Assembly: GCA_003671185.1 (NCBI GenBank) | Contig: QWPN01000116.1 | Span: 1 to 50,986 of the forward strand | Reading direction: 5' to 3' | DNA from: Planctomycetota bacterium | GTDB taxonomy: Bacteria > Planctomycetota > Planctomycetia > Pirellulales > UBA1268 | DNA length: 50,986 bases | In this document: piece after piece, positions 34,358-44,293 of the stretch | Numbering within the stretch: the first letter of the stretch is position 1 | How the letters are laid out: each line of letters starts with the position of its first letter | The notes under the pieces: generated by a model | Database searches by the model: none | Seen by the model: the letters and a program-made list of their open reading frames with translations, nothing else | Told to the model about the DNA's origin: nothing | Made by a program: the position numbers and the translations under genes

Positions 34358-35071
34358 ATGGCCACGCTTGGAGTCAACATCGACCACGTCGCCACCGTAC
34401 GGCAGGCTCGCCGCACGGTGGAGCCGGATCCCGTCTGGGCGGCCGCGCTGGCCGAACTGGGCGGGGCGGACGTGATCACGGTGCACCTCCGCGAGGACCG
34501 TCGCCACATCCAGGACCGTGATCTGGAGGTGCTGCGGCGCACCGTGCAGGTGCCGCTCAACCTGGAATGCGCCGTATCGCCGGCGATGATCGAGATCGCC
34601 TGCCGCGTTCGCCCCGACCTGGTGACGCTCGTCCCGGAGAAGCGAGAAGAGGTGACGACGGAGGGCGGGCTCGACGTGGTCGGCCATGAGGCCGCCGTGC
34701 GCGAGGCGGTTGCCCGCCTGCACGATGCCGGTATTCCCGCCTCGCTGTTCATCGACCCGAGCGCTCGGCAGATCGATGCCACCGTCGAGAGTGGGGCGCG
34801 GGCCGCTGAACTGCACACGGGCTGCTACGCCAATGCCGGCACCGAGGCCGAACGGCACGACCGGCTCGTGGAGCTGTCCCGGGCTGGCTCGATGGTGCGG
34901 GCGGCAAAGCTCGACCTCCACGCCGGTCACGGCCTCACCTACCGCAACGTGGTGCCGGTGGCGCGGCTGGAGGGAATGGGTGAGCTCAACATCGGGCATT
35001 CGATCGTGGCCCGTGCGGTGCTCGTGGGCTTCGCGCAGGCCGTGCGCGAGATGAAGGCCCTCATCTCCTGA
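34358..35071 (+). CDS. pdxJ: Pyridoxine 5'-phosphate synthase
   Basis: 237 residues; ATG 34358 is preferred over a GTG two codons upstream. Joins 1-deoxy-D-xylulose 5-phosphate and 3-amino-2-oxopropyl phosphate to pyridoxine 5'-phosphate in the DXP-dependent vitamin B6 pathway. Family motifs are intact: [16 protein letters not shown] at the N-terminus, [35 protein letters not shown] and [11 protein letters not shown], with the expected phosphate-binding and catalytic His/Glu residues. Cytosolic, full length for the family. Convergent with the alkaline phosphatase gene with a 3 bp gap. Confidence 0.97.
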   Translation: MATLGVNIDHVATVRQARRTVEPDPVWAAALAELGGADVITVHLREDRRHIQDRDLEVLRRTVQVPLNLECAVSPAMIEIACRVRPDLVTLVPEKREEVTTEGGLDVVGHEAAVREAVARLHDAGIPASLFIDPSARQIDATVESGARAAELHTGCYANAGTEAERHDRLVELSRAGSMVRAAKLDLHAGHGLTYRNVVPVARLEGMGELNIGHSIVARAVLVGFAQAVREMKALIS

Positions 35072-35074
35072 GCG

Positions 35075-36796
35075 CTATCTGGGCTGGCCGGCGAAGGCCT
35101 CGGGCTCGGTGAGCACGAACATGTGTCCGTGATCGCTGGTCACGATCACGACCGTGTCCTTCCACGCATCGCGCCGCTCGATCCAGTCGACGACCGCACG
35201 AAACGCCTTGTCTCCGCTCTTCACGGCCCCGATGCAGGTGTCGATGTTGTTGGCGTGCGACGCCCAGTCGACGTCGCCCGCCTCCACCATGAGCCAGAAG
35301 TTGCCCCGGCTGGCGAGCACGTCGAGCGCCGCGCGGGTCATGTCGGCGAGTGTCGGATTCTCGTCGATGTCGGCCGCCGTGTAGCGGATCGCGGAGCCGT
35401 ACTTGAGCCGCAGCGGATCGACCTCGCCCGTGGCCGGCACACCGCCCGCCGGCTCGAAGTCGCCGTCGGCGGTCTGCAGGGGCAGGTTTCCCTCGGCGGT
35501 GCCGAAAAAGCCGAACAGCCGCAGTTTCCGCTGCACGGCGTCGACGGCGGCCTCCGCCAACACCTCGCCGCCGCGGCGCCCCGCCGTCCGCGTGGCCACG
35601 CGGTAGCCGCCCCCCTGGCGGGCATCGATCGCCGCCAGCGTCGAGTCGGCGACGTACTTGTTGCCGGTTTCGAAGTTCCGCCCCTGGTCCTTCTCCACAT
35701 CCTTGTGCACCCCCCGGCCGCCGCCGATCAGGACGTCGAGGCCCGGCAGCGGCTGCTCGCGATGCGAGATGGAGGGCTGTCCGAGCATGTCGCGGGCGAT
35801 GTCCTGGTAGTCGTCGCGGGAGACGTTGTTGGCGTATGAGCAGGCGGGCGTGGCGTGTGATACCGGCACGCTCGACACCGCCCCCACCGCCCAGCCTCGG
35901 GCTTGCAGGATCCGCGCCACAGGCATGAGCGGAGCTCCCGTCACATCGACATTGATGGCGTCGTTGTACGTCTTACGGCCGCAGCACAAGGCCGTCGCCG
36001 AGGCCGCCGAATCGGTGACCGCATGAGGCCGATCACGGTCGCGGCCGATCAGGTAGCGGGGGCTGGCCAGGGGATCCCAGGCGGTCGTGCCGCCGCGGCC
36101 GGCCTCGTAGCCGCCCGATCGTTCGCCGCCCGGATTTCTCACGGTTTGTGCGTCGACGTCACATTTCGTGCCGTCGTTGGCGGGGCTCGTCACGCAGAGT
36201 CCGAAGTCGGTGGCCGTGCCGCGGTAATCCTGGAAGGCGAATCCCGTACCCCGGCCCTCGTCATAGGCCACCACACCGCTGACGGCGATCGCCGCGGTCC
36301 GCGTGGTGTGCCAGTCCATGCCGTCGAAAACGAAGAGCACGATCTGCTTCTTCCCGGCGTCGGCGGCCATCATCTGCAACCGCTGCACGTCGGTCTGATC
36401 GAAATAGTCGGCCTGCGGATTGAGCGTCCCTGCGGGATCGCGGCCGTACAGTTCCCGCAGGCGATGCTCGTCGCGGTAAGGGCTGTTGGTGCCAGACACT
36501 TCCGCCAGCGTCATGCCAAAGGTGTAGACCGGGATCAGCCGGTTCGAGTGGTTCGACCAGGACACGTAGCGGTCCGGCTGATCGCCCCAATGGCCCCACG
36601 CCGCGCGGCCATCGATCTCGGCGGCCGCCTGCATCTCCCGAATCCGATCGACCGCGTCCGCGACCGTCACTTCCGCGGAAGTCTCATCCGGCGCCGGAGC
36701 AGGCGCTGCCACCGGCGCCCCGGCTCGGGTCGTCTGCAGCAACGCCAACAGCGATCCCAGCAACGTCACACTGAGGCATGTCCGCAAGCTGTTCAT
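35075..36796 (-). CDS. Alkaline phosphatase (PhoA superfamily), secreted
   Basis: 573 residues from ATG 36796 (an ATG at 36808 is equally possible). Signal peptide with CLSVTLLGSLLALLQTTRAG. The phosphoryl-acceptor region HAVTDSAASATALCCGRKTY contains the catalytic Ser of the DSAASATA motif. Metal-ligand regions are visible at LFVFDGMDWHT (N-terminal Asp), EAGDVDWASHANN and VIVTSDHGHMF. Zinc and magnesium binding are expected by family. Likely periplasmic, releasing phosphate from monoesters. No pho box was recognised in the 283 bp upstream region, which separates it from the divergent ppc gene and shows nothing else clear. Confidence 0.9.
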   Translation of the reverse strand: MNSLRTCLSVTLLGSLLALLQTTRAGAPVAAPAPAPDETSAEVTVADAVDRIREMQAAAEIDGRAAWGHWGDQPDRYVSWSNHSNRLIPVYTFGMTLAEVSGTNSPYRDEHRLRELYGRDPAGTLNPQADYFDQTDVQRLQMMAADAGKKQIVLFVFDGMDWHTTRTAAIAVSGVVAYDEGRGTGFAFQDYRGTATDFGLCVTSPANDGTKCDVDAQTVRNPGGERSGGYEAGRGGTTAWDPLASPRYLIGRDRDRPHAVTDSAASATALCCGRKTYNDAINVDVTGAPLMPVARILQARGWAVGAVSSVPVSHATPACSYANNVSRDDYQDIARDMLGQPSISHREQPLPGLDVLIGGGRGVHKDVEKDQGRNFETGNKYVADSTLAAIDARQGGGYRVATRTAGRRGGEVLAEAAVDAVQRKLRLFGFFGTAEGNLPLQTADGDFEPAGGVPATGEVDPLRLKYGSAIRYTAADIDENPTLADMTRAALDVLASRGNFWLMVEAGDVDWASHANNIDTCIGAVKSGDKAFRAVVDWIERRDAWKDTVVIVTSDHGHMFVLTEPEAFAGQPR

Positions 36797-37079
36797 CGGT
36801 GACAGCATACCGATGCCGGCCCCGGCAGTCTTTTCATTTGCTCCCACACCCCTCTCAGTGCCGCGCCGTCGGGCAGATGAGTGCCCGATTGGGAACCACA
36901 TGGCGGGCCAGCTGGCTCACCGCCATCGTCAGCCCCGGGATTTTTTGGCCACTTTTTCGCCCCTTTGCCCCCGCCACCAGGGATCGCTCCTCGGCGCGGC
37001 GTTTGCTGTGTAAGGTGCACATGCGGTCGCCAGCCCGCTTGCCCCTGGCCGCTCACCCCCCCGCCTCGGATCGCCCACC

Positions 37080-39830
37080 GTGCCCGACGACGACCTCCTG
37101 CGCCGCGACGTGCGACTTCTCGGCGACATGCTCGGCGGCGTGATCCGTGATCTGGCCGGAGCACGGGCGTTCGACCTTGTGGAGGAGATCCGCCGTCTGG
37201 CCCGCGACCGTCGCGCCGGCCAGCACGAGGCCGAGGCCGTGCTCGCCACGCGGATCGAGTCGCTCGACGACGCGGACGCCACGATCGTGGCCCGCGCCTT
37301 CAGCATCTTCTTCGACCTCGTGAACATCGCCGAGGACCGGCAGCGGGTGCGGGTGCTGCGCAGCCGCGAGCTGCAGCGCCATCCACTCCCCGTGGGCGAG
37401 TCCCTGGCGGCGGCGATCGCTGAATTCAAGGAACGTGGCCTGGGTGTTGACGAGGTGCAGGCGGCCCTCGACCGGCTCGCCGTGGAACTCGTGTTCACGG
37501 CACATCCCAGCGAGGCCAAGCGACGCTCGATCCGCGCCAAGCTGCGGCGCATGCGGGCCAGCCTCCAGGCCCTCGACAGTCCCGAACTCCTGCCGCGCGA
37601 GCGGCTCCGCCACGAGACGGACATGCGCGGCGAGCTGACGGTCCTCTGGCAGACCGAGTTCCTCCGCCCCACGCGCCCCACGGTGCTCGACGAGGTCGAC
37701 CGGGGACTCTCCATCATGCCACGGATCTGGGAGGCGGTACCGCAGGTGCACGCATCGCTGCGCCGAGCCTTGGCCGACGCCTATCCCGGCCACGACTTTC
37801 GCCTGCCCGTGCCGCTCACGTTCGGCTCGTGGATGGGAGGCGACCGGGACGGCAACCCGTTCGTGACCGCCGAGGTAACCGCGCAGACGCTGCTGCGGCT
37901 CCGTGCAGCCGCCATCGCCGAGCACCTGGCCTGGTGTCACCGACTCCACGACCTGCTCACGGTCTCCGCCCGTTCCACGCCGCACGCGGCGCCGCTGGGC
38001 GACCGGCTCGCGGCCTTGGCTGCACGATGGCCGGCCCTGTCCGCCGCGCTGGAGCCGATCGCCGGCCACGAGATCTACCGGCGCTGGATCCGCATGATTC
38101 GCTTCCGCCTGGAGGCGGCGCAGGCGGCCAATCTCGAGGAAACGCCCGGCGACGAAGGCTACTGCACGGGGCCGGATCTGGAAGCCGACGTAGCCCTGCT
38201 CGTTGAGAGCCTGGCCCGCGACGTGGGCAGTTCCAGCGACTCGGCCGCCAGGGCCTGGCTCGACCTCGTGCGCACCTTCGGCCTGCATATGACCCGGCTC
38301 GACGTCCGCCAGGACGCCCGCGCCTACCGCGAGATCATGGCGGACATCCTGGCCGCCGCGGGCGTCCTCGAGTCGGCGGCCGCCTACGAGTCGCTCGATG
38401 ATCCCGGCCGGGCCCGTGTGCTGGCCGATACGTTGGGTAGCATCGGGCAGTTTCCTGACGAGGGTCTGCGGCCGCTGGCAGTTGACACGCTGCGGCTGTT
38501 CTCGCTCCTGCACAAGGCGGCCGTCCGCTTCGGACCGCAGTGCCTGGGCGGCGCCATCGTGAGCCTGACCCGCTGCCCCGCCGACGTGCTCTCCGTGCTC
38601 TGGCTGTGGCGCTGGGCGCAGCGTCGGGCCGGCGACTGTGGCGAGACGGTGTCGGGGCACGACATCGCCGTCGTGCCGCTGTTCGAAAAGATCAACGACC
38701 TCGCCCATGCCCACGAGACGCTGTCCACGATCCTCGACGAGCCCCGCTACCGGGACCACCTCCGCGGCCGGGGAGACCGGCAAATCGTGATGGTGGGATA
38801 CTCAGACAGCACGAAGGACGGCGGCTACCTGGCCGCCTGCTGCGGCCTGCAGGCCGCGCAGGGCAACCTGCACGCCGCCGCCGCCGCCCGCGGCGTGTCG
38901 ATCACGTTTTTCCACGGTCGGGGTGGGTCTTTAGGCAGGGGCGGCGGGCCAGCCGCTCGCGGCATCCTCTCCCTGCCGCCGGAGACACTCGACGGCACGC
39001 TGCGGCTCACGGAGCAGGGCGAGGTGCTCGCCGAACGCTACGACGACGCCGAGATCGCCCGCCGGCACCTCGAGCAGGTGCTGTGGGCCACGCTGGTCGC
39101 CTCGGGAGTCCGCCGCAGCGAGCCACGGCGCGAGTGGACCGCCGTGGCCGCGCGGATGGCGGAGCGGTCCTGGACGGTGTACCGCGACCTCGTCGACCAG
39201 CCGGGCTTCATCGGTTATTTCTCACAGACCACGCCCATCGACGACATCGAGAACCTGCCGATCGCGTCCCGTCCCTCGCGCCGCCGCGGCGAGCGCACGC
39301 TCGACGACCTGCGGGCCATCCCCTGGGTGTTCGCCTGGACGCAGAGCCGCTGCATGATCCCCGCCTGGTATGGGTTGGGCACGGCGCTGGCCGAGGTGAA
39401 ATACGAGGACCGCCGCGCCTGGCAGCACGTCTGCGACATGTACCGGCAGTGGCCCTTCTTTCAGGCCACGATCGACAACGCCACGCTGGCCCTGGCCAAG
39501 GCCGACATGTACGTCGCGCAGCGCTACTCCGAACTGGCCGAGGACGACGACGCCCGGCGTCGCATCTGGCACCTCATCGCCGCCGAACGCGACCGCACGC
39601 GGCAGGCCATCCTCGACATCGTCGGCGGCGGGGAACTGCTGGCCACGACGCCCTGGTTCCAGCGGTCGATCGAGGCCCGCAACCCCACCATCGATCCGCT
39701 CAATCTCGTGCAGATCGAGTTCATGCGCCGGCGCTGCCAAGCCGCGGCCTCGGGCGACCCCGAGGCCCACCGCGACCTGCTCCGTCTCTGCGTGCAGGGA
39801 ATCGCCGCCGGGATGCGCACCACGGGCTGA
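37080..39830 (+). CDS. ppc: Phosphoenolpyruvate carboxylase
   Basis: 916 residues, GTG start at 37080 (PDDDLLRRDVRLLGDMLGGV is the normal family beginning). Converts PEP and bicarbonate to oxaloacetate, an anaplerotic reaction. Both signatures are intact: VFTAHPSEAKRRSIR (catalytic His in TAHP) and VGYSDSTKDGGYLAA followed by ITFFHGRGGSLGRGGGP. The C-terminus (QGIAAGMRTTG) matches the usual conserved N/TG end. Cytosolic tetramer by family. It is followed 44 nt later by phosphofructokinase, so the two may be co-transcribed and link glycolytic flux to C4 supply. Confidence 0.96.
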   Translation: MPDDDLLRRDVRLLGDMLGGVIRDLAGARAFDLVEEIRRLARDRRAGQHEAEAVLATRIESLDDADATIVARAFSIFFDLVNIAEDRQRVRVLRSRELQRHPLPVGESLAAAIAEFKERGLGVDEVQAALDRLAVELVFTAHPSEAKRRSIRAKLRRMRASLQALDSPELLPRERLRHETDMRGELTVLWQTEFLRPTRPTVLDEVDRGLSIMPRIWEAVPQVHASLRRALADAYPGHDFRLPVPLTFGSWMGGDRDGNPFVTAEVTAQTLLRLRAAAIAEHLAWCHRLHDLLTVSARSTPHAAPLGDRLAALAARWPALSAALEPIAGHEIYRRWIRMIRFRLEAAQAANLEETPGDEGYCTGPDLEADVALLVESLARDVGSSSDSAARAWLDLVRTFGLHMTRLDVRQDARAYREIMADILAAAGVLESAAAYESLDDPGRARVLADTLGSIGQFPDEGLRPLAVDTLRLFSLLHKAAVRFGPQCLGGAIVSLTRCPADVLSVLWLWRWAQRRAGDCGETVSGHDIAVVPLFEKINDLAHAHETLSTILDEPRYRDHLRGRGDRQIVMVGYSDSTKDGGYLAACCGLQAAQGNLHAAAAARGVSITFFHGRGGSLGRGGGPAARGILSLPPETLDGTLRLTEQGEVLAERYDDAEIARRHLEQVLWATLVASGVRRSEPRREWTAVAARMAERSWTVYRDLVDQPGFIGYFSQTTPIDDIENLPIASRPSRRRGERTLDDLRAIPWVFAWTQSRCMIPAWYGLGTALAEVKYEDRRAWQHVCDMYRQWPFFQATIDNATLALAKADMYVAQRYSELAEDDDARRRIWHLIAAERDRTRQAILDIVGGGELLATTPWFQRSIEARNPTIDPLNLVQIEFMRRRCQAAASGDPEAHRDLLRLCVQGIAAGMRTTG

Positions 39831-39874
39831 CGGCGGCAACCCCGGCCACCCGCACACCGCCAGGGATCGCCACC

Positions 39875-41206
39875 ATGACCGCCCGCATCACGCAGACCGA
39901 CCTCGTGGTGGCGAATCTCGGCCCCTGCCGGATCGACTCACCGCTCAAGCCGCTGCTCGAGTCGCGGCGCACCAACGTCCACTACGTGGAGGAGGATGAC
40001 CGCGTCCTGTTTCCCGACACGTCGAGCCTGGTGGCGGCCAGCGGCGTCCGCGCCGAGGCACTGCCCGGCTTCGAGCCGGCCGGCCCGCGCAAGAACATCT
40101 TCTTCGACCCGAAGAAATTACGTGTCGGCGTCGTCACGTGTGGCGGCCTCTGCCCCGGCATCAACAACGTGATCCGCGGCCTCGTCATGGAACTCACCTT
40201 CCACTACGGCGTGACGCGGATCTATGGCTTCCGCAACGGCTACCAGGGCTTCATCCCTCGCTACGGTCACGACGTGGTCGATCTCACCCCCGCGGTCGTG
40301 AGCGGAATCGACGAGGATGGCGGCACGCTCCTGGGCACCTCACGCGGCGGACAGGACCCGCGCGAGATCGTCGACTGCCTGGAACGCATGAACATCAATG
40401 CGCTGTTCGTGATCGGTGGCGACGGCACGTTGCGTGGTGCCATGCAGATCGCGGCCACGGCCTCGGAAAGGGGCTCGATGATCGCCGTCGTCGGCATCCC
40501 CAAGACGATCGACAACGACATCCCCTACATCGACCAGAGCTTCGGCTTCCAGACGGCGTTCTCCGAGGCCACGAAGTCGATCCGTTCGGCGCACGTGGAA
40601 GCCAAGGCCTCGCCCAACGGCGTCGGGCTCGTGAAGCTGATGGGGCGGCATTCTGGCTTCATCGCCTGCTACGCATCGCTGGCCGAACCTGACGCCAACT
40701 ACGTGCTCATCCCAGAAGTGCCGTTCACCCTCGACGGACCCCGGGGGTTTCTCGAGCACCTGATCGACCGGGTGCGGCGCCGGGGCCACGCGGTGATCGT
40801 CGCGGCAGAAGGGGCGGGCCAGCACCTGATGACCGAAGCCGCCACGGGCGTCGACGCCTCGGGGAATCGGCGGCTCAACGACATCGGCCTGCATCTCAAG
40901 GAGCGGATTTCATCGCACTTCGCCGCGGCAGGGGTGGAGTTGAACCTCAAATACATCGATCCCAGCTACGCGATCCGCAGCGTCGAGGCCAACCCGTTCG
41001 ACAGCGTCTATTGCCTGCGGCTCGCCCAGAACGCGGTGCATGCGGCTCTCGCCGGCCGCACGGCCATGGTGGTGGGCCGCTGGCGGGGACGCTTCGTCCA
41101 CCTGCCCATGGCCCTGGCGGTCAGCCATCGCAACGAGGTCGAGCCCAGCGGTGATCTGTGGCTCTCCGTGCTCGAGGCCACCGGCCAGCCGCGGACGTTC
41201 GGCTGA
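39875..41206 (+). CDS. pfkA: 6-phosphofructokinase, ATP-type with GGDGT/PKTIDND
   Basis: 443 residues from ATG 39875. Phosphorylates fructose 6-phosphate. GVVTCGGLCPGINNVIRGLV opens the core, after a ~80-residue N-terminal extension. The phosphoryl-donor site reads GGDGT (181-185) with Gly where pyrophosphate enzymes have Asp, so ATP is the likely donor. The next motif is PKTIDND (209-215) with Lys, as in long eukaryote-like and spirochaete ATP-PFKs rather than the Gly of E. coli PfkA. Substrate segments LMGRHSGFIA and an AEGAGQHL motif are present. It follows ppc by 44 nt and precedes a rhodanese gene. Confidence 0.93.
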   Translation: MTARITQTDLVVANLGPCRIDSPLKPLLESRRTNVHYVEEDDRVLFPDTSSLVAASGVRAEALPGFEPAGPRKNIFFDPKKLRVGVVTCGGLCPGINNVIRGLVMELTFHYGVTRIYGFRNGYQGFIPRYGHDVVDLTPAVVSGIDEDGGTLLGTSRGGQDPREIVDCLERMNINALFVIGGDGTLRGAMQIAATASERGSMIAVVGIPKTIDNDIPYIDQSFGFQTAFSEATKSIRSAHVEAKASPNGVGLVKLMGRHSGFIACYASLAEPDANYVLIPEVPFTLDGPRGFLEHLIDRVRRRGHAVIVAAEGAGQHLMTEAATGVDASGNRRLNDIGLHLKERISSHFAAAGVELNLKYIDPSYAIRSVEANPFDSVYCLRLAQNAVHAALAGRTAMVVGRWRGRFVHLPMALAVSHRNEVEPSGDLWLSVLEATGQPRTFG

Positions 41207-41288
41207 CGCGGGCGCCCCTGCCGGCAGGGCTTCCCGCGCGGCATACTGTCCGTGCGATCCGCGTTCCGCGATCCGCCGGAGAAGGTCG

Positions 41289-41630
41289 ATGACAGAAGTC
41301 CCCTTGGAACTCTCGGCGACCGATGCTGCCCGTGTGCTCCGAGATGCGCCGCCGCCGGGCGTCCTCCTGCTCGACTGCCGCACGGCCGAGGAGCACGCTG
41401 CCGCACGGATCGCGGGGGCCGTGCTGGTTCCCATGCAGGATCTCCCTGATCGGCTCGCCGAACTGGAGCCGCATCGCAGCCAGGCGATCATCGTGCACTG
41501 CCATCACGGCATGCGCAGTCTGCGCGTGACCCGCTGGCTGCGCGAGCGGGGATTTGCCCGCGTCCAAAGTATGGCGGGGGGCATCGACGCCTGGAGCACC
41601 GACATCGACCCCGCGGTGCCGCGCTACTGA
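41289..41630 (+). CDS. Single-domain rhodanese-like protein
   Basis: 113 residues, one rhodanese domain. Active-site Cys71 in IIVHCHHGMRSLRV with a six-residue loop like that of GlpE-type sulfurtransferases. The other conserved parts are LLLDCRTAEEHAAARIAGAV and the C-terminal GGIDAWSTDIDP. It could transfer sulfane sulfur from thiosulfate or a persulfide to thiols or cyanide; physiological donor unknown. Cytosolic (no signal). AGAAGG lies upstream of ATG 41289. It is the last gene before the decayed IS4 copy. Confidence 0.92.
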   Translation: MTEVPLELSATDAARVLRDAPPPGVLLLDCRTAEEHAAARIAGAVLVPMQDLPDRLAELEPHRSQAIIVHCHHGMRSLRVTRWLRERGFARVQSMAGGIDAWSTDIDPAVPRY

Positions 41631-41681
41631 TACTCATCGCACTCGATCCTCAGGTGCGATCCGAGGGGACGATTCCGACGC

Positions 41682-42617
41682 GTGAGCGCGATGCCTGCAC
41701 GCCCACGAGCTGGGAGCGTGATCCACGATCAGGATGTGCAGGGACTGAAGTACCTGCCGAGGATTCGTCCGTTACTGTCGCGGCTCCGCAAGGCGGGCGC
41801 CGAACGAGACAGGGCCGGCAATCGCCGGCAATTCATGGATCAATACTGCGCACTGATCCTGATGTCGTTGTTCGGCCCGGCTATCGAGAGCCTACGCGAC
41901 CTGCAGCGGGCCTGCCTCGACAAGGTCCGCATGCGGCTTGGCGTCACCCGGGCTTCTGTGGGCTCCCTCGCTGAATCGGTGGCGATTCTCATCCGACGGC
42001 GCTCAAGGAGATCGAGGGGGACCGCCGCTTCATCCTCGATCGCGGCTCCATCAGCTACCGGCTCTGGAGCGCGTGAATGCCCCAGGGAGCAGTTGCGTCT
42101 ACAGGGCTTCAGACAGGACCGCAGCTCCGGTCAGGCACACCAACGAGCTGTCAGAAGCCGATCGTGCTGCCAACGTGATCAGCGACGAGATCGTCGACCT
42201 GGGCTGGAAGTCTCGGCACCGCATACTCCCCGACCATCCGATGCGGCTCATTCGTGTTACCGACAAGCCGCACGCTGGCTGCCGGAACATGCACGGGCCG
42301 ACGTGCGACGGGGTACGCCGACTGGTCGCGAATCGACTTGCCATGCCGGCCGAAGTCATCGTGGAAATGAACCGGCTGCGGTGGATCGTCGAGCTGTTCT
42401 TCCGCACGTTCAAGCAACTCCTCGGGTACGGGCACCTGTTCTCCGACAAGCACAACGGAATGCAGATCACGGCCTCCTACGCCATGATCGTCTGCATGCT
42501 GATCCTGATCTCCACGGGCGAGATGCCGAACGAGGCGATGGAGCAGTTGGTCTGGTCCACCTCATTGGCCTCGCCAGCCTCAAAGCGTTCGCGGCGTTCA
42601 TCAAACCACGAAGGTAG
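41682..42617 (+). pseudogene. Decayed IS4-family transposase
   Basis: Fragments of an IS4-type DDE transposase lie in at least three frames. 41682-~41985 encodes the N-terminal region (LKYLPRIRPLLSRLRKAGAE, FMDQYCALILMSLFGPAIES). A middle part near 42030-42065 reads DRRFILDRGSISYRLWSA then a stop. ~42075-42570 in another frame holds the C-terminal catalytic region with RWIVELFFRTFKQLLGYGHL and ITASYAMIVCML. The last ~45 nt return to the first frame (LIGLASLKAFAAFI). The central part with the first catalytic Asp residues is largely missing, so it cannot transpose. Element ends not identified. Confidence 0.8.
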
Positions 42618-42716
42618 CCCTCGCCGGCGAAGCCACGGCCTGATCTGCGCGCGGTTCGCCGCTGCGCAGTGGAGGGGTGAACTCAGCGAGGGGCTGCCCA
42701 TCCCCTCGAGACGGCG

Positions 42717-42886
42717 TGATACGGATCACACGTGAAACTCGTGCGTACGGGTTTCCTGACCATCGACTGTGCGAGGGGTCGCCCGTGCCAGTCGAGCGGC
42801 GTGGGAAACCGAGCGCAGCCAGGAAGGCGAAGCGAGGTTTGCCCCGAGTGAGCGCAGGGCAGGAAGCCCGCAGCGAGCGTCCGGCG
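42717..42886 (+). repeat. R2 dispersed repeat, copy b
   Basis: 170 nt copy of the 28950-29118 repeat, starting TGATACGGATCACACGTG. Nested inverted repeats: GGTTTCC (42750-42756) / GGAAACC (42804-42810) enclosing TCGACTG (42763-42769) / CAGTCGA (42789-42795). It lies 100 bp after the IS4 remnant and 123 bp before the end of the rhamnose isomerase gene, in a region with no other recognisable feature. Confidence 0.85.
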
Positions 42887-43009
42887 ACAGGGCATTGGTG
42901 GCTCCGATCATTTCCAGTCGGCGTGATCGGCAAGATTCCCGAATTGCCAGACCATTCCGCCCAGGCACGCGATGCGCATCGCGGAGCCGCATCAGCCGGT
43001 CGCGGCGGC

Positions 43010-44278
43010 TCAGGTCCGCCGGCTCGTCACGTCGCGCTCATAGTGCCGCACCACGTCGAGCCAGGCGTCACCCACCGGCACGCCCTGCACCTGGCAGTGC
43101 CAGTCCCAGACGGCGCCGAAGGGCAGGCTCCGGGCCTCCTCCTGCAGGGCGAGCCGGGCCGTGAAGTCACCCTCGCGCTCCGCGAGGAGGATGCCCGGCG
43201 GCTCAAGCAGCGCCACCAGCAGCGCCCGTAGCATGTTTCGCGTGCCGATCGCCCAGGCAGCCACCCGGTTGATGCTGGCGTCGAAATAATCGAGCCCCAC
43301 GTGGACCCGCGCCGGGTTCCCCACCGCCACGATCTCCCGGGCGATCGCCAGCAGATCGTCGTTGAAGGTCACCACGTGATCACTGTCCCAGCGCACTCCG
43401 CGGCTCACGTGGAGGAGGATCTCCGGCAGCCAGAGGAGCACCGCCGAGATCTTGTCGGCGATCGACTCCGTGGGATGAAAGTGCCCCGCGTCCAGGCAGA
43501 GCAACGTGCGGCGGCTGATGCAGTACCCGAGGTAGAACTCCGCCGACCCCACCGTGCATGACTCGCTGCCGATACCGAACAGTTTGGGCTCCACGGCGTC
43601 GAGGACGTGCTCCGGCGGCAAGCTTTCCTGGAACACGTCGTCGAGCGACTCGGCCAGCCGCTGCCGCGGCCCGCACCGGTCGGCGGGCGTGTCCTTGAAG
43701 CCGTCCGGCACCCACACGTTCGTCACGCACGGCGTGCCCAGGGCGCGTCCGAACGCGGCCCCGATGCGGCGGGCCCGGCGGCAATGTTCGATCCAGAACC
43801 GACGCACCGCCGCATCGGCGTGCGACAACGTGAAACCGTCGGCGGCATGGGGATGGGCGAAGCAGGTGGGGTTGAAATCGAGGCCCACGCCCCGCTCCCG
43901 GGCCCAGGCGATCCAGGCGGCAAAGTGCTCCGGCTCGATGGCGTCGCGGTCGACCGTCCGGCCCCCGAACTCGCCGTAGAAGGCGTGCAGATTGAGCCGG
44001 TGCCGCCCCGGGATCACGGCCAGCGCCGCGTCGATGTCGGACCGCAGCTCGTCTGGCGTGCGCGCCCGGCCCGGGTAGTTTCCCGTCACGGCCAGCCCGC
44101 CCCCCAGGGCCCCCCCGGCCTGCTCGAAGCCCACCACGTCGTCGCCCTGCCAGCAGTGCAGCGAGACCGGGAAATCCGCCAGCGTGGCCAGGGCCCGCTC
44201 GGTGTCGACCCCCAGCGCGGCATAGCGCTCGCGGGCCAACCGGTAGGCGGCATCGACCTGGTTGGCACCTGTGTTCAT
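43010..44278 (-). CDS. rhaA: L-rhamnose isomerase
   Basis: 422 residues, the usual length. Opens with [20 protein letters not shown] and [17 protein letters not shown], then [18 protein letters not shown] and [12 protein letters not shown], the diagnostic RhaA N-terminal half. Isomerises L-rhamnose to L-rhamnulose with two divalent metals held by His/Asp/Glu of the TIM barrel (e.g. [17 protein letters not shown], the [14 protein letters not shown] region). Cytosolic. No rhaB or rhaD is in the window. A Fae-like gene lies 15 bp upstream, suggesting co-transcription. Confidence 0.95.
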   Translation of the reverse strand: MNTGANQVDAAYRLARERYAALGVDTERALATLADFPVSLHCWQGDDVVGFEQAGGALGGGLAVTGNYPGRARTPDELRSDIDAALAVIPGRHRLNLHAFYGEFGGRTVDRDAIEPEHFAAWIAWARERGVGLDFNPTCFAHPHAADGFTLSHADAAVRRFWIEHCRRARRIGAAFGRALGTPCVTNVWVPDGFKDTPADRCGPRQRLAESLDDVFQESLPPEHVLDAVEPKLFGIGSESCTVGSAEFYLGYCISRRTLLCLDAGHFHPTESIADKISAVLLWLPEILLHVSRGVRWDSDHVVTFNDDLLAIAREIVAVGNPARVHVGLDYFDASINRVAAWAIGTRNMLRALLVALLEPPGILLAEREGDFTARLALQEEARSLPFGAVWDWHCQVQGVPVGDAWLDVVRHYERDVTSRRT

Positions 44279-44293
44279 ACCCGGGATGTGCCC

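Noticed and set aside
38540..39874. Long upstream extension of the phosphofructokinase frame
   Set aside because: It overlaps the ppc coding region in another frame and is Arg/Pro/Gly-rich. The domain starts at ATG 39875.
41682..42617. 311-codon frame over the IS4 region as an intact gene
   Set aside because: Recognisable transposase segments move between frames, so the single long frame is mostly out-of-frame sequence.
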